The notes below the pieces were generated by a model. That model did no database searches. It was not told where the DNA came from and saw only the letters and a program-made list of their open reading frames with translations. DNA of 64,000 nucleotides from Terfezia claveryi (Eukaryota; Ascomycota; Pezizomycetes; Pezizales; Pezizaceae). Both the position numbers and the translations under genes were made by a program. The DNA is taken from the NCBI GenBank assembly GCA_015179025.1, contig WHUX01000078.1, positions 124,001 through 188,000 of the forward strand, in the 5' to 3' direction. This document shows, in pieces, positions 1 to 9,531 of this stretch (position 1 is the first letter of the stretch; the number at the start of each line of letters is the position of its first letter).

Positions 1-900
1 CAGCTAGTGTCCTTGTCCTTGCGTCTCTGGGTGAGGTTGTTTGTTGGATACTCGAGCAGGATGTTGTTGCCTTATTGAGAGTGTTACCTATGTAGATGAG
101 CCATAACACCGGTGAGAGAGGGCTGCCTTGGGGAGCTCCCTGGTCCGTGCAGCTTTGGACGCTGCTCGTACGCCCCCCTTCTGTTGCTGTATGGACTTTG
201 CCTGATACGACGCCTAAATGCGACTCCCAATTGGCGGTGCGGTCCGCTTTCTCATTGCCTTCGATTCCTAGGTGTCCTCTGATCCATGAGAGCCTGAAGT
301 CCCTGTGCGAGTTGGTGGAGAGCAGGCTTTTGATCTCCTTTTCTATGCCGGATCTCGGAGGTGACCCTCGACTCATGTTTAGGACTGTTTGCACTGCTGC
401 TCGGGAATCCGATAAAATGGCGAGCAAGATCGAGTCCTCTTTTTGTAAAGCCAGCTGCATCGCATGTAGTTCGCCGTCGGCTACTGTCGCCTGATTTCCT
501 AGAAAGCCCCCGTAATCCTCTGGATGGCCGCCTGTGCGGTCCATGCTGTGAACTCCGCTTGCTATCTCGTTCCCCCGTCCTGTGCCATCTGAGAAGCCGA
601 CCCTCCATCCTTCCTCTAGTATTCCCCCTATTTTTGCTGCCCAAATGCCTAAGACCTTGGAGCTTTCAGACTTGGGGTCGAGGATTTCCTCGTATATGAT
701 CGGGAAGGGTGCTCTATCGTCTCTATCGCCCCAGGACAGGTTCTCTGGGTCGGTGCCGATAGAGAAGAAAGCCTGGGAGATTGCCGTTCTCGTGAGGTGG
801 GGGTCATTAATCTGGAGCCAAGAGGGGCCATTAGCTAGGTAGTCTTTGATTGTCTTGTCTCCTGTTTTGACTGCTCTGGCTGCCCAACAACGTCGCATAT
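1..900 (-). mobile_element. LINE-A fragment, RNase H region joined to a reverse-transcriptase box
   Basis: Read on the minus strand, one frame encodes an RNase H-like segment with the motifs ILSDSRAAVQ and WIRGHLGIEGNEKAD, preceded by a linker that matches the neighbouring LINE-A copy. The same frame continues past the RNase H motifs into APQGSPLSP followed by LWLIYI, the classic non-LTR reverse transcriptase box, near positions 170-95. In Tad-type LINEs the reverse transcriptase lies upstream of RNase H, so this order is inverted and the piece looks chimeric. The copy runs off the left edge. At position 900 it abuts the poly(T) of the next LINE-A copy, so that copy inserted into it or at its truncated 5' end. 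Confidence 0.75.
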
Positions 901-2645
901 TTTCTTTTTTTTTTTTTTTCTTTTTTTAAAATACTTAGTACTCCTATGCAGCCCCAATAGGGGGCTATGAGGAGCCACACGGAAACCCGGTGGATTCAAG
1001 GGTGAGGCCAGTTAATCGGCCAGACCCACGCGGAATAGATACAAAGATAAAGAACTGAACTAAAATGGGGACTAGAACGAAGGAAATTCGTAAAGAATAA
1101 TGGACTAAACCGTGAACTGAACTGCTCCTAATGAACTAACATGCGGATTAGAACGAAGGAAATTCGTAAAGGATAAGAGCTGGACTGCTCCTAAGTGAGT
1201 TCTTTATATAATAACCCGAAAAAGGCCTCCGTGGCCTCGTAACTATCTTCCCCTTCCTTTCTCCAATCCGCCTTGTCGAGCTCTTCCCAGCTGCTCCTTT
1301 CCCCCAACAGGGTTCTCCGGTGTCGGTTGAAGCGTGGGCACGTAAAGACGATATGCTCTCCTGTCTCGGTGGTGTGTCCACAAGCGCACTCTGCTGATTC
1401 TGCTTTGCCGACGTGATGTAGCCAGCTCTTCTGTGGGCCTCTGTTCGTGCGCATCCATGTGAAGGCTGAGAGGGCGTGTCGATTCCACTCCGTCCTTCTG
1501 GTCCCATATCCGGCTCTCGTTCTCGCTTCCTTATGGGTGGCTTTGGAGGACGCGCGGAGACCCCCTTCTGTAATGGTCCGTTTGTGGCCTGTTACTTCTC
1601 CTAGGTGGGACTGAAAGCAAGCAATCCGGTCCGCCTTCTCATTCCCTGGGATGCCGAGGTGGCCTCTAACCCATGCTAACTGGAGGTCTCTGTGCGGGTT
1701 AGAGGTCAACTGAGCCTTGATTCCTTTCTCGATACCGGAGCGGGGAGGGGAGCCTGCGCTCATGTTGCATACTGATTGGATTGCCGCTTGTGAGTCCGAG
1801 AGAATGGTTAGCATGTCTGCGTCTTCGTTGCTTATTGCCAGTTGCATTGCATAGAGTTCGTCGTCCGCTACTGTGGCCTGGTCTCCCAAGAAGCCGCCAT
1901 AGTCCTCGGGGGGGGTCCTGCCCGTCCTTCACTATGGACCCCGCTCGCCACCACCCCTTTCCGTCCTGTACCATCGGTGTAGCACACTCTCCAACCTTCT
2001 TCTAGAATGGATCCTATGCCTGCTGCCTAGGGACCTAAGTGCTTAGAGGGATCTGACTTCGGGTCCATGATTTCCTTATGTATCAATGGGAAGGGTGACG
2101 TGTCCTCCCTGTCGCCCCATGATAGCTCTTCTGGGTTGGCTCCATTTAGGAAGAAAGCCTCCGAGATGGGGGTTCTTGTGCGGTGTAGGTCGTTGCTGTG
2201 ACACCAAGATGTGTCCTTTTCGATGTAGGTTCTTATATTTTTATCACCCGTTTTGACTGCTCTAGCTGCCCATGAACGCTTCATGTCCTCAATCTTTTCC
2301 TGCAAAACGCATATCCTCTAGTTTGTCGTCCAGGGGTTCAATATTGGCAATGAGGCCTAGAGTTCGATGGCTGCTGCTATGGTATCCTCCTGTGATCCTT
2401 CGGAGGGCCCTGTATTCCACTCGTTTCATGGGTTCTAGTAGATGTTGTGAGCTATCACTGAGGAGCTCTCCTCCCCATACAAAGATGTTGCGTATACACG
2501 ACGTATAGAGTGCTCTTAGAGCCTTTGGGCTCATACCTATCATGGTACTAGCCTTACCTGGTGGGGAGACCTCCACGAGCTGCAAGAATATAATAGGCCA
2601 ACAGCCAGAAGTCCTGAATACTGCTGTAATGATTGCCACTGTATA
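901..2645 (-). mobile_element. LINE-A copy, 5'-truncated, degenerate
   Basis: The plus strand shows a poly(T) tract at 901-927, which is the poly(A) tail of a minus-strand LINE. Next come the two tail hairpins (about 930-990), a 3' UTR to about 1190, an RNase H plus C-terminal ORF at 1191-1889 (motifs TILSDSQAA and WVRGHLGIPGNEKAD, then a Cys/His tail CACGHTTETGEHIVFTCPRF), and upstream connection-region pieces in shifted frames at 2027-2305 and 2289-2639 (including YRALRRITGGYHSSSHRT). Frameshifts and stops make it inactive. The 5' end lies near 2645, where repeat R begins. Confidence 0.85.
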
Positions 2646-2867
2646 ATACGAGAACGGTTTGTTGTCTCACGGGGGGCCCGGGCCTCGCGGGAGAACACGG
2701 GAGCACATAATTACCCAAGTAAATCTTTGATATATAGTAGATACAACGTGGAACAAATCATGGAATAGATACAGAGTGGGAGTAATGCATCAAAGGAGAT
2801 TCAACATTAATTAATTAAGAAGAAGGGCCGACAATATGTATTGTGCCCTCCTTAAGCCGATTCTGAC

Positions 2868-3215
2868 GTTCTTTTTTTTCTATTTTTTTACTCGTTACTC
2901 CTATGCCGCGTTAGGGGGACCATGAGGAGTCACCCGGAAAACCGGGTGGATTCAAGGACAGGGCAAGTTAATCTGCCAGGTCCGACGTTAGATACATACA
3001 TGAACTCGGCATGGGAACGAGGCCCCCTGCTGTCATAAACGGACTGTGTCCTATGACCCAAGGGGCCTGACCTCGAACCCTGAAAAAAAATCTCCCAACA
3101 AGAAGGACTCGCAAATGAACTCATAAGAAAACAACCATGAAGGATCAAAGGATGAACTCGTGAAATGCTAGATAATGAACTCATGATAAGGAGAATCGTG
3201 GAAATACTCATAATT
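2868..3215 (-). mobile_element. LINE-A 3' fragment inserted in repeat R copy 1
   Basis: Poly(T) with a run at 2873-2890 is followed by the ACTCGTTACTCCTATG terminus, both tail hairpins (about 2900-2955), GGCAAGTTAATCTGCCAG, and LINE-A 3' UTR. R copy 2 has uninterrupted sequence at the corresponding GATTCTGACG point, so this is a later insertion specific to copy 1. It is non-coding. Confidence 0.75.
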
Positions 3216-3475
3216 TGTAAAGCCCTCAGCAGGGCTGAATGACACCGATCGATAATGACAGCATAGGGGTTCCATTTCATTCGAGTCTATCTAATTTCTT
3301 TTTACCTATTTCTGCTTTCCCAATTGGGACTCGAGTTCATTTTGTTTGCGGTATATAGTCGCCGGATGCGGTAGATCAAGTTGCCTTATCCTGAATCCAC
3401 CAGGGTTCCCGGATGGCTCATTCTCCTTACTGAGACTGCATATGAATAAATAATTCACTCAATAAACAGTATATA
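3216..3475 (+). mobile_element. Old LINE-A tail, shared by both R copies
   Basis: The stretch from AATGACAGCATAGGGG to the degenerate hairpin CCACCAGGGTTCCCGGATGG (about 3398-3418) is a plus-strand LINE-A 3' end. R copy 2 has the same insertion at about 47930-48060 but has lost the hairpin section. The insertion therefore predates the split of the two R copies. Confidence 0.65.
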
Positions 3476-3774
3476 AAAATATACGTAAGAATAATGCGTA
3501 TTTAAAAGAAAATTTTTGCGTGTAAAATTTGGCGGAGCTGCTGTAAGTAGTTCATTGGTTGGATAATAAATAGCACTTCAGTATTGCCATGGATAGTTAG
3601 CAGCTGATACCAATCAGGGTGAGGCTTAAGGATGATCTTACAGAATAGCCTATGGCATTAGTTGCATGTCAGTCAATTCTCGGACACTAAGTCGCCAGCA
3701 TCAAATTTGGCAATAATGTATCTTGGTAAGCATGCCTCGTTTACTGAGCTCACGTTCTTGCCTGAAGCATGCCA

Positions 3775-3843
3775 TGCACCTCTTGTGCTTTTTTTTTATT
3801 TATATATTAAAACTCATTACTGCACCTCTTGTGCGAGGTCCCC
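3775..3843 (-). mobile_element. 33-bp dead-on-arrival LINE-A insertion with 13-bp target duplication
   Basis: The 13-mer GCACCTCTTGTGC occurs twice, flanking about 33 bp made of a T-run, a short AT stretch and AAACTCATTACT. On the minus strand this is the last bases of LINE-A (AGTAATGAG plus A-rich tail). R copy 2 has a single GCACCTTTTGTGC at about 49597-49609 with nothing inserted, so it preserves the empty site. Confidence 0.8.
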
Positions 3844-4155
3844 ACACTTGCATATTGGCAGGCCATTGTGTTTAATTTAGGGTAATGAGCTCACCCGACA
3901 GCCACATCATCGAAATTATCAAGATACCGTAAACCTCATTTCTCTCATACTGATCGTGGGTGGCCCGGCCATTCCGTATTCTCCCGCAGGGGCCGGGCCA
4001 GCCAGGTGATGGGTGGTCTCCTGGGGGCCCGGGCCCTCCGCGGGTTTAGTTGTCTCGCGGGGGGGGCGGATCATATCCACTACATATCTACTCCCTTCAG
4101 TATGGGAGTTGCAGAACTCTGACTATCCATTGCATAGTAGGCGTAGAGTTATGAA

Positions 4156-4659
4156 TAGGCCTGGGCACGAGACGCCTCGAGACGTCTCACACGCAGGGAC
4201 AGTGGTCTCGAGAACGTCTCGTACGCAGGGACAGTGACCTCGAGACTTTTGGATATCGATCACCCAACACAATCATAATTATATTTGAACTCGCTAGCTA
4301 GCTACCTTGTCATTGTCAATCATCATCATCTTTGCTTTCAAAGTCAATATCCCCTTCTATGCCTCCTTCCGCTAATCCTCGTTCTAAAATCATCTGGAGT
4401 ATGAGCAGCCATACGAAATTTGGCTCATTGTGCTGATTGTAGATGCAGTACTTACAGGAATGTGCAAATAATGAACGGAGATATATTTACAAGCCGTAGT
4501 GTACGTCTCAATGGCTGCTCAACATTCTCACCTAAATATCTGCGTGTTGCAAGCAATGAAATATTTTCCCAGCCACTGAAAATTTTCACAGTCTCGAGAC
4601 TTTTGCCGAAGTGTCTCGAGATGTCTCGTCCCGTAAGTCTCGTCTCGTGCCCAGGCCTA
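4156..4659. mobile_element. hAT-like non-autonomous element (504 bp)
   Basis: The ends are inverted copies of TAGGCCTGGGCACGAGACG, a terminal inverted repeat typical of the hAT superfamily. Subterminal CTCGAGAC words recur on both sides, and a 30-bp unit containing ACGCAGGGACAGTG is duplicated near 4192-4247. No transposase ORF is present. I see no convincing 8-bp target duplication, so the assignment rests on the inverted repeats. Confidence 0.6.
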
Positions 4660-4883
4660 TCTACTAGGTGAGACTACAAATGTTGCATCACGAATATGCA
4701 CGCCCTCTCCTCCCCTCCCTCTCCTAGCTGATAGTATGACTCACGGTGGGTTTTTGCCCTGCCATACAATAAAGGGAGGTAGAACTTGTCCTGTAGCATC
4801 GACTGTTTCTAGGACACTGCAGAATTCCCGTGATCCTTTAGTTACCGTATAACCTCGACGACCTACTCTTACTTCTATACTTA
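4660..4883. other. No gene seen
   Basis: Short spacer between two transposons; nothing recognisable on either strand. Confidence 0.5.
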
Positions 4884-4942
4884 TATCTGTTCTGGCCTAC
4901 CCGGGAATCGGCTGATTCGCGAATAGGCCAGCCCAGTCGCGA

Positions 4943-5899
4943 ATGGTCAGGTTCCCGGGTAGGCCAGCCTGCCCACGAATGGGTATTCCTGCATGGGCTG
5001 GCCTCCCCAGGAATAGGAATTCAAAGTCTGATACTGAATTTCAACAACCTCGATCAGACTCGGAGTCTGAAGAGTCAGAGTCTGATACTGAAGCTCTACA
5101 ATCTCAATCGGACTCTATTAACTTAGAGTCTAATCAAGAAGCTGTTCAACAACTTCCTGACTGTGGGAATCTACTCCAAAGAGTTCAAAAAAATACCACT
5201 AAAGCTCGTCAGAAAATGGTGAAGCGGTATGATCAAACAACAACATATCATTGAGGTTTTGGCTATTGGAGATATTGTCAGAGTACATATACCTCGACAA
5301 GATAGACATGGTACAGATGACCGACGGCTCTATTGTCTTGTTGTGCGAAAACCTCATCCTAACCGCCATGCATTATTAACTACATATGCTTATTAGATCG
5401 GCACTATCCAACTCGAGAGCTACTACGTGTTCCAGATTCATTAGATGCACCTAATATTCAGACGTTAAAGGGATTTAATATTTCTACTTCTAAGTGTGCA
5501 TGGCCTGATATTGCGCAACAATATGTTACACTTCGTGAGGCCGCTCGCCGTACCGCTCTAAGTTTATATCCTGAAGTATGTCTTCCACATTCTGTATTAA
5601 TTTTCCACCTAGACTTACATTTATTATAGAATTCCTGCAAGTGCAAGGGCAAATGCCAAACCCGACAATGCAGCTGTATTAAATCCGATTTGCATTGTAG
5701 CAGCCGCTGCCATCCATCACATAGCTGCCTTAACACTCCTATCGACCCAGAGGCACAGTCGCAATCTGACTCGGAAGTAGAAGCGGAAGTGGAAGTGGAA
5801 GCGGAAGTGGAAGTGGAAGCGGAAGTGGAAGTGGAAGCGGAAGTGGAAGATCATTGTGATACTTCATTACTAAGTACAATTCATGTTCGCAAGCATTGA
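4943..5899 (+). pseudogene. Integrase C-terminal remnant with CXC cysteine motif
   Basis: A first frame (4943-5254) has an acidic Ser/Asp/Glu stretch followed by TTKARQKMVKRYDQ, the helix that follows the integrase core in Gypsy and Ginger proteins. After a frame change come IGDIVRVHIPRQDRHGTDDRR and, in another frame, KGFNISTSKCAWPDIAQQY. A cysteine cluster follows at about 5635-5725, CKCKGKCQTRQCSC then CSSRCHPSHSC, which is a CXC-type zinc motif known at the C-terminus of such integrases. The frame ends in an acidic Glu-Val-Ala repeat and stops at 5899. At least two frameshifts make it a remnant. The catalytic DDE core is absent. Confidence 0.7.
5773..5850. repeat. 18-bp minisatellite in the integrase remnant
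   Basis: About four copies of the unit GGAAGTGGAAGTGGAAGC keep the reading frame open and encode alternating Glu-Val and Glu-Ala pairs. Confidence 0.85.
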
Positions 5900-6392
5900 T
5901 GTATTTTATTCTACTATTGAGGACAATTCATGTTCTTCAGCGCTGATGGCTGATGTATTTTCATCTTGCATGTACCCTCACTAATTTACTACATTTGGTA
6001 ATCACATTCCGAGGCCAACCCATGATCTGGCCTCCGGAGGAATTTCAATTTTGCATTCCCGGGCAGGCCAATATTCGTGTGTAGGCCAGCCCTCCCAAGA
6101 ATCGTTTGGCTTCCCGGGGAGGCCAGCCCAGTCGCGACTGGGCTGGCCTATTCTCGAATCAGCAAAATTCCCGGGTAGGCCAGAACATATCTCTCACTAC
6201 CATTGTTTGGAAAAGTGGCCAAGTGGCAATAGAGATCGTTTGAAGGTGCTGGCCATCCACACCAGGTCGATTATATAATATCCTGTTTATACCTGTTTTT
6301 CCACTCTCTTGCCCTTGAAACTCACTACCACCTATTGTCAACTGCCATATTAGCAGACTACATCTATTCAACAACTTGAACTGTTCTCCAGA

Positions 6393-7093
6393 ATGTCACG
6401 ATGGAATGCTACACCTGCCGGTAGCCCTGATTTCTGGGGGAGTCTAAACTCATTTGCAGGTCAATTCAAGTCAACATCGCGCAACCAGCATAAAAATGGT
6501 GGCACTTCCATATCAACATCTACCACTTGGCTACAAGTGCCTTCCGGGTCTCCAGTCCCAAACCCACGCACGCATCAGGTGCTCACTACCCCTAGGCCTC
6601 TACAAAGCAATATAGATGCCCGAAACCCTCAGAGATCAATTCAGCCTGAATGGGTTACTCGACCACCCCCGAAGCAGTGGGAGGTCATGCAAGCCCTCTT
6701 GAACCCTGAGTTCAAGAATTCAGCTCCACTGTTGCACCATTGCTATGAAACATACAAGTGGACGAGGGAAGATGCCATTAGCTTCGCTATTTCCGGAGTG
6801 CCAGAACCCCGAATCCATTTTCTCATGACTATCCAAGGAAGCCAATCAGAGTCTTCGTATGTTCAAAGTGACGGATGACACACCATCCCAATTCGCATCG
6901 CCACTGGCCTTTCCCCTACCTAAATACTCACAGAATTCCACCATGCCGAAGTACACGAACACTGGAAGGGCTTAAGGAGATATTCCACAGGCCAGATCTG
7001 ATCAAAGTTTGTATATATTGTCTTAGACTTAAGCTCCGCCTATTTCATTCATGGCATACAGTGGAGTCGCGTTATAAGAAACCCCCGATATAA
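6393..7093 (+). CDS. Hypothetical two-exon protein ending inside a pogo terminal repeat
   Basis: Exon 1 runs from the ATG at 6393 to 6856. A perfect donor GTATGT at 6857 and an acceptor TACTCACAG ending at 6933 define a 77-bp intron. Exon 2 (6934-7093) keeps the frame and stops at 7093, giving about 207 residues. Without splicing the ORF stops at 6878 (161 aa). The N-terminal half is Ser/Pro/Thr-rich, and the middle has KQWEVMQALLNPEFKN and YETYKWTREDAISFA, which look helical. I recognise no family. The last dozen codons are read from the left terminal repeat of the pogo element starting at 7059, so the original C-terminus was probably lost. It could be a pseudogene or part of an older element. 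An AT-rich TATA-like run lies near 6270. Confidence 0.35.
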
Positions 7094-8149
7094 GAAATGG
7101 TGCCCCGGTCCCATCAGAATTAGTATGGGAAGTTAAGAAACCCTCGATATAAGAAAGTTTCTTAAGTCCTTGCTTAGTAATACACATTGGTATATGCCGC
7201 AGCAACCGCATCGATAACACAGCATGGAATAATACAGTATTAATCATGGAGTGGTTACTTTGGTTTAATCATCGGGTTAAGGTCGACAGGTTGCTCTTCT
7301 CTTAGATAATTTCACACCTCATGCCAATGCCGTTGCAGAACCCAATCATATGAACAAGTTACCAAACATTCATGTTCCTTGGCTTCCTCCAAATGCAACC
7401 TCCTGATTTCAGCCCATGGATCAAGGCATTATCCGTGCCTTCAAGGCCTATTACCGGCGAGAGCTAATGAAGCATGTAATTAAACATGTAGAGTCCAGTC
7501 CGGAAGTGGTACAAGATGATCCATAAAGAACAGTTAATGTTCTACATGCTGCACGCTGGGCGGTTGATGCATGGAAACATGGTGTGAAGCCATCTACCCT
7601 CCTTCATTGTTTTCAACATAGTCAAGTTAAGGTTTACGGTCCTGCTCCGAAGCCTGTTGAAGACACTCTTGTAGACAAAGAGCTGGCGGAAGTTGAAGAA
7701 GAGATTTATGATTGTATTCGTTCCTGAATTTATTGATTCCATTGACGAAGTAGTTGCAAATTCTGCTGAGGACGAGGAGCAACGCATCTTGGATACCTAT
7801 GAGCCAGCTCCTGTACATGAGTCTGATTCTGATTCCGATACCATTCCCGATGTCCCTGTTATCTCTTATAAGGTTGCACTTGAAAGTGTAGAAACCCTCC
7901 GTCTCTTCCGTCTTCAAAATCCTCATGATAATGTACAGAAAGGTGAACAGCTGGAGGATACCCTATATAGGGAAAAGCGGAATATTGAAGGTCTGCAAGG
8001 CATGGCTAGAAGCACACAGAGGCAGACATCAATCACTGGTCTTTTAGGCGTTTCCTAGTTTTGGTGTACATATCGCGATATAAGAAACCTCGCGTTATAA
8101 GAAACCCTCCGCCGGTCCCGAGGGGGTTTCTTATAACGCGACTCCACTG
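7059..8149 (+). mobile_element. pogo/Tigger-like Tc1-mariner element 1 (1091 bp)
   Basis: The terminal inverted repeat CAGTGGAGTCGCGTTATAAG is present at both ends and TA flanks each end (7057-7058 and 8150-8151). Inside is the 3' half of a DDE transposase: LLLDNFTPHAN (7296-7328), then HVPWLPPNATS, a stop, then QPMDQGIIRAFKAYYRRE, hallmarks of the pogo/Tigger group, and a later acidic tail. Stops and a frameshift near 7720 inactivate it, and the N-terminal DNA-binding region is missing. Confidence 0.9.
7293..8058 (+). pseudogene. pogo-type transposase remnant
   Basis: One frame from 7293 carries the second catalytic Asp block, the PPNATS loop, the QPMDQG motif and a helix-rich segment with WAVDAWKHGVKPST. 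It is broken by TGA after NATS, by TAA near 7524 and by another stop near 7725. A different frame (7693-8058) continues with an acidic stretch and RLFRLQNPHDN, VQKGEQLEDTLYREKR. That last block recurs in the second pogo element (about 8650-8720). Confidence 0.8.
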
Positions 8150-8191
8150 TATATATATCTGTTTAAGCGTACCTAAGTTCAGACGTAAGTA

Positions 8192-8908
8192 CAGTGGTGT
8201 CGCGTTATAAGAAACCTCGTTATAAGAAACTGTGCCCCGGTCCCGTCAAAATTTGTATGGGAAAATAAGAAACCCTCGTTGTAGGAAAGTTTCTTAAGTC
8301 TTTGCTTAGTAACACATAGAGTTTCTTATAACGAAGTTGCAGTTGGTAGACTTAGTTGGTCTATGTCGCATGAGCCACAACAATTGCCCCGCCGCATTGT
8401 GCAAATTGCTTCTCCACCAATTTACAGTGAAAATCAAGTGAATAAAGCCTCATTCTACTTGCCGAAGTTCCCTCTATTCAGATAAATTGTTTTTCAATTA
8501 GATTGTTGTCCTACTAAGTCATGCTGGCTATGTCATCCAAGCCCGTTCAAACTCGCCAGGCATGGACTGAAAAGAGCGAGAGGATGTTCGCCCCCATCAT
8601 CGTATGCTATACGCCGACCATGCACCAGAAGCCCTTGAACCTATTCGTCTCTTTCGTCTTCAAAATCCTCATGTCAATCTACAGAAAGGCGAGCAGCTGG
8701 AGGGTCCGTTATATCGAGAAAAGCGGGATGTTGATGGTCTAGAAGGTATGGCTCGCCGGACACAGCATCAGACAGACATTAGGTACCAGGTATTTAACCC
8801 CCTCCTCGGATATTTCCTAATTTTTGTGTATATCTCTCGTTATAAGAAACCTCGCGTTATAAGAAACTCTGGTGGTCCCAAGCAGTTTCTTATAACGCGA
8901 CACCACTG
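8192..8908 (+). mobile_element. pogo/Tigger-like element 2, internally deleted (717 bp)
   Basis: The terminal repeat CAGTGGTGTCGCGTTATAAG and its inverted copy bound the element, with TA on both sides (8190-8191 and 8909-8910). The left 140 bp closely match element 1, as does the coding tail with RLFRLQNPHVN and GEQLEGPLYREKR at about 8640-8725. The catalytic part of the transposase is missing, so it is a MITE-like deletion derivative. It lies only 42 bp from element 1 in the same orientation. Confidence 0.88.
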
Positions 8909-9531
8909 TACCCCTAAAGGATTAATGGTGAATCTTAACAATAGTGCCCCTTCAGTGTAAAAAATAGTACATCAAATACTTTTTGAATGTGATGTTTTTA
9001 AGATCCTCCACGTCCGTATTCTTAAAGGACCTAATTTAGTCATGTGCTGTATTCAACCAGTAGGTAGATGGACGGGTAATAACAAGCGATGCTAGAAGTC
9101 TTCCTTTGAGGTAGACTCCTATTGCTTGGCGCTGCCAAGATTGTCAGATCGTGTGACCTAATACACGTGACTCTATGTTCTCTAGTTTGCGATTAAGTCT
9201 CGAACTTTACAACTCGTCTCGACTAACACTCAAATCTTCAGCCCTACCTTATAAACTTAACCTCAGGCCTGTAGCATGGCTACGATGGAATAATTGCAGT
9301 ACTGAAATTCGGAAGCTCAGTTCCTTTTTATCTGCTGCGTAATAATCAGACTTCATGCATTCAGCGCGTATATCACAGAGCCATATTCATATTCACCGAC
9401 TCCAACATATACAATAGTTCCATCAGAAATCCCTAATTGTATAGCTAACTAAGACCATATCAAAAACGCACCCAACTACACCTCTTCTCAAGATACCCCA
9501 CTCGGTCGTGTATCCGGTCCATGTAGCTTGC
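8909..9531. other. No gene seen
   Basis: I see no coding signal on either strand. It would include the 3' flank of the minus-strand cysteine-repeat gene. Confidence 0.5.

Larger units (their letters stand above)
2656..4075. repeat. Repeat R, copy 1 (GC-rich ends, interrupted)
   Basis: This stretch aligns block by block with 47431-49848. Shared blocks include the left GC-rich segment with GGGCCCGGGCC, an AT-rich 180-bp block ending in a segment about a 'TGTATTGTGCCCTCCTT' word, an old plus-strand LINE-A tail, a block with GATAGTTAGCAGCTGATA, and a right block with CCACATCATCGAAATTATCA followed by GC-rich ends. Copy 1 lacks about 180 bp found in copy 2 after GAGCTCACGTTC and carries two extra insertions of its own (2868-3215 and 3788-3830). 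No long ORF is seen. The right end TCTCGCGGGGGG is shared with copy 2. Confidence 0.75.
4888..6187 (+). mobile_element. Ginger-like (integrase-type) DNA transposon, internally degenerate
   Basis: The ends are inverted repeats of about 55 bp beginning TGTTCTGGCCTACCCGGGAA, flanked on both sides by TATC (4884-4887 and 6188-6191), a 4-bp target duplication. Internal GGCCAGCC subterminal repeats occur at both ends. The interior reads as the C-terminal part of a retroviral-type integrase (see the pseudogene entry). TGT...ACA ends, a 4-bp duplication and an integrase resemble what is known of Ginger2/TDD elements. At 1.3 kb the copy lacks the catalytic core and is not autonomous. Confidence 0.7.

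Noticed and set aside
2656..4075. Repeat R as an LTR or LTR retrotransposon
   Set aside because: No TG...CA ends, primer-binding site or coding capacity. The GC-rich ends are inverted, not direct.
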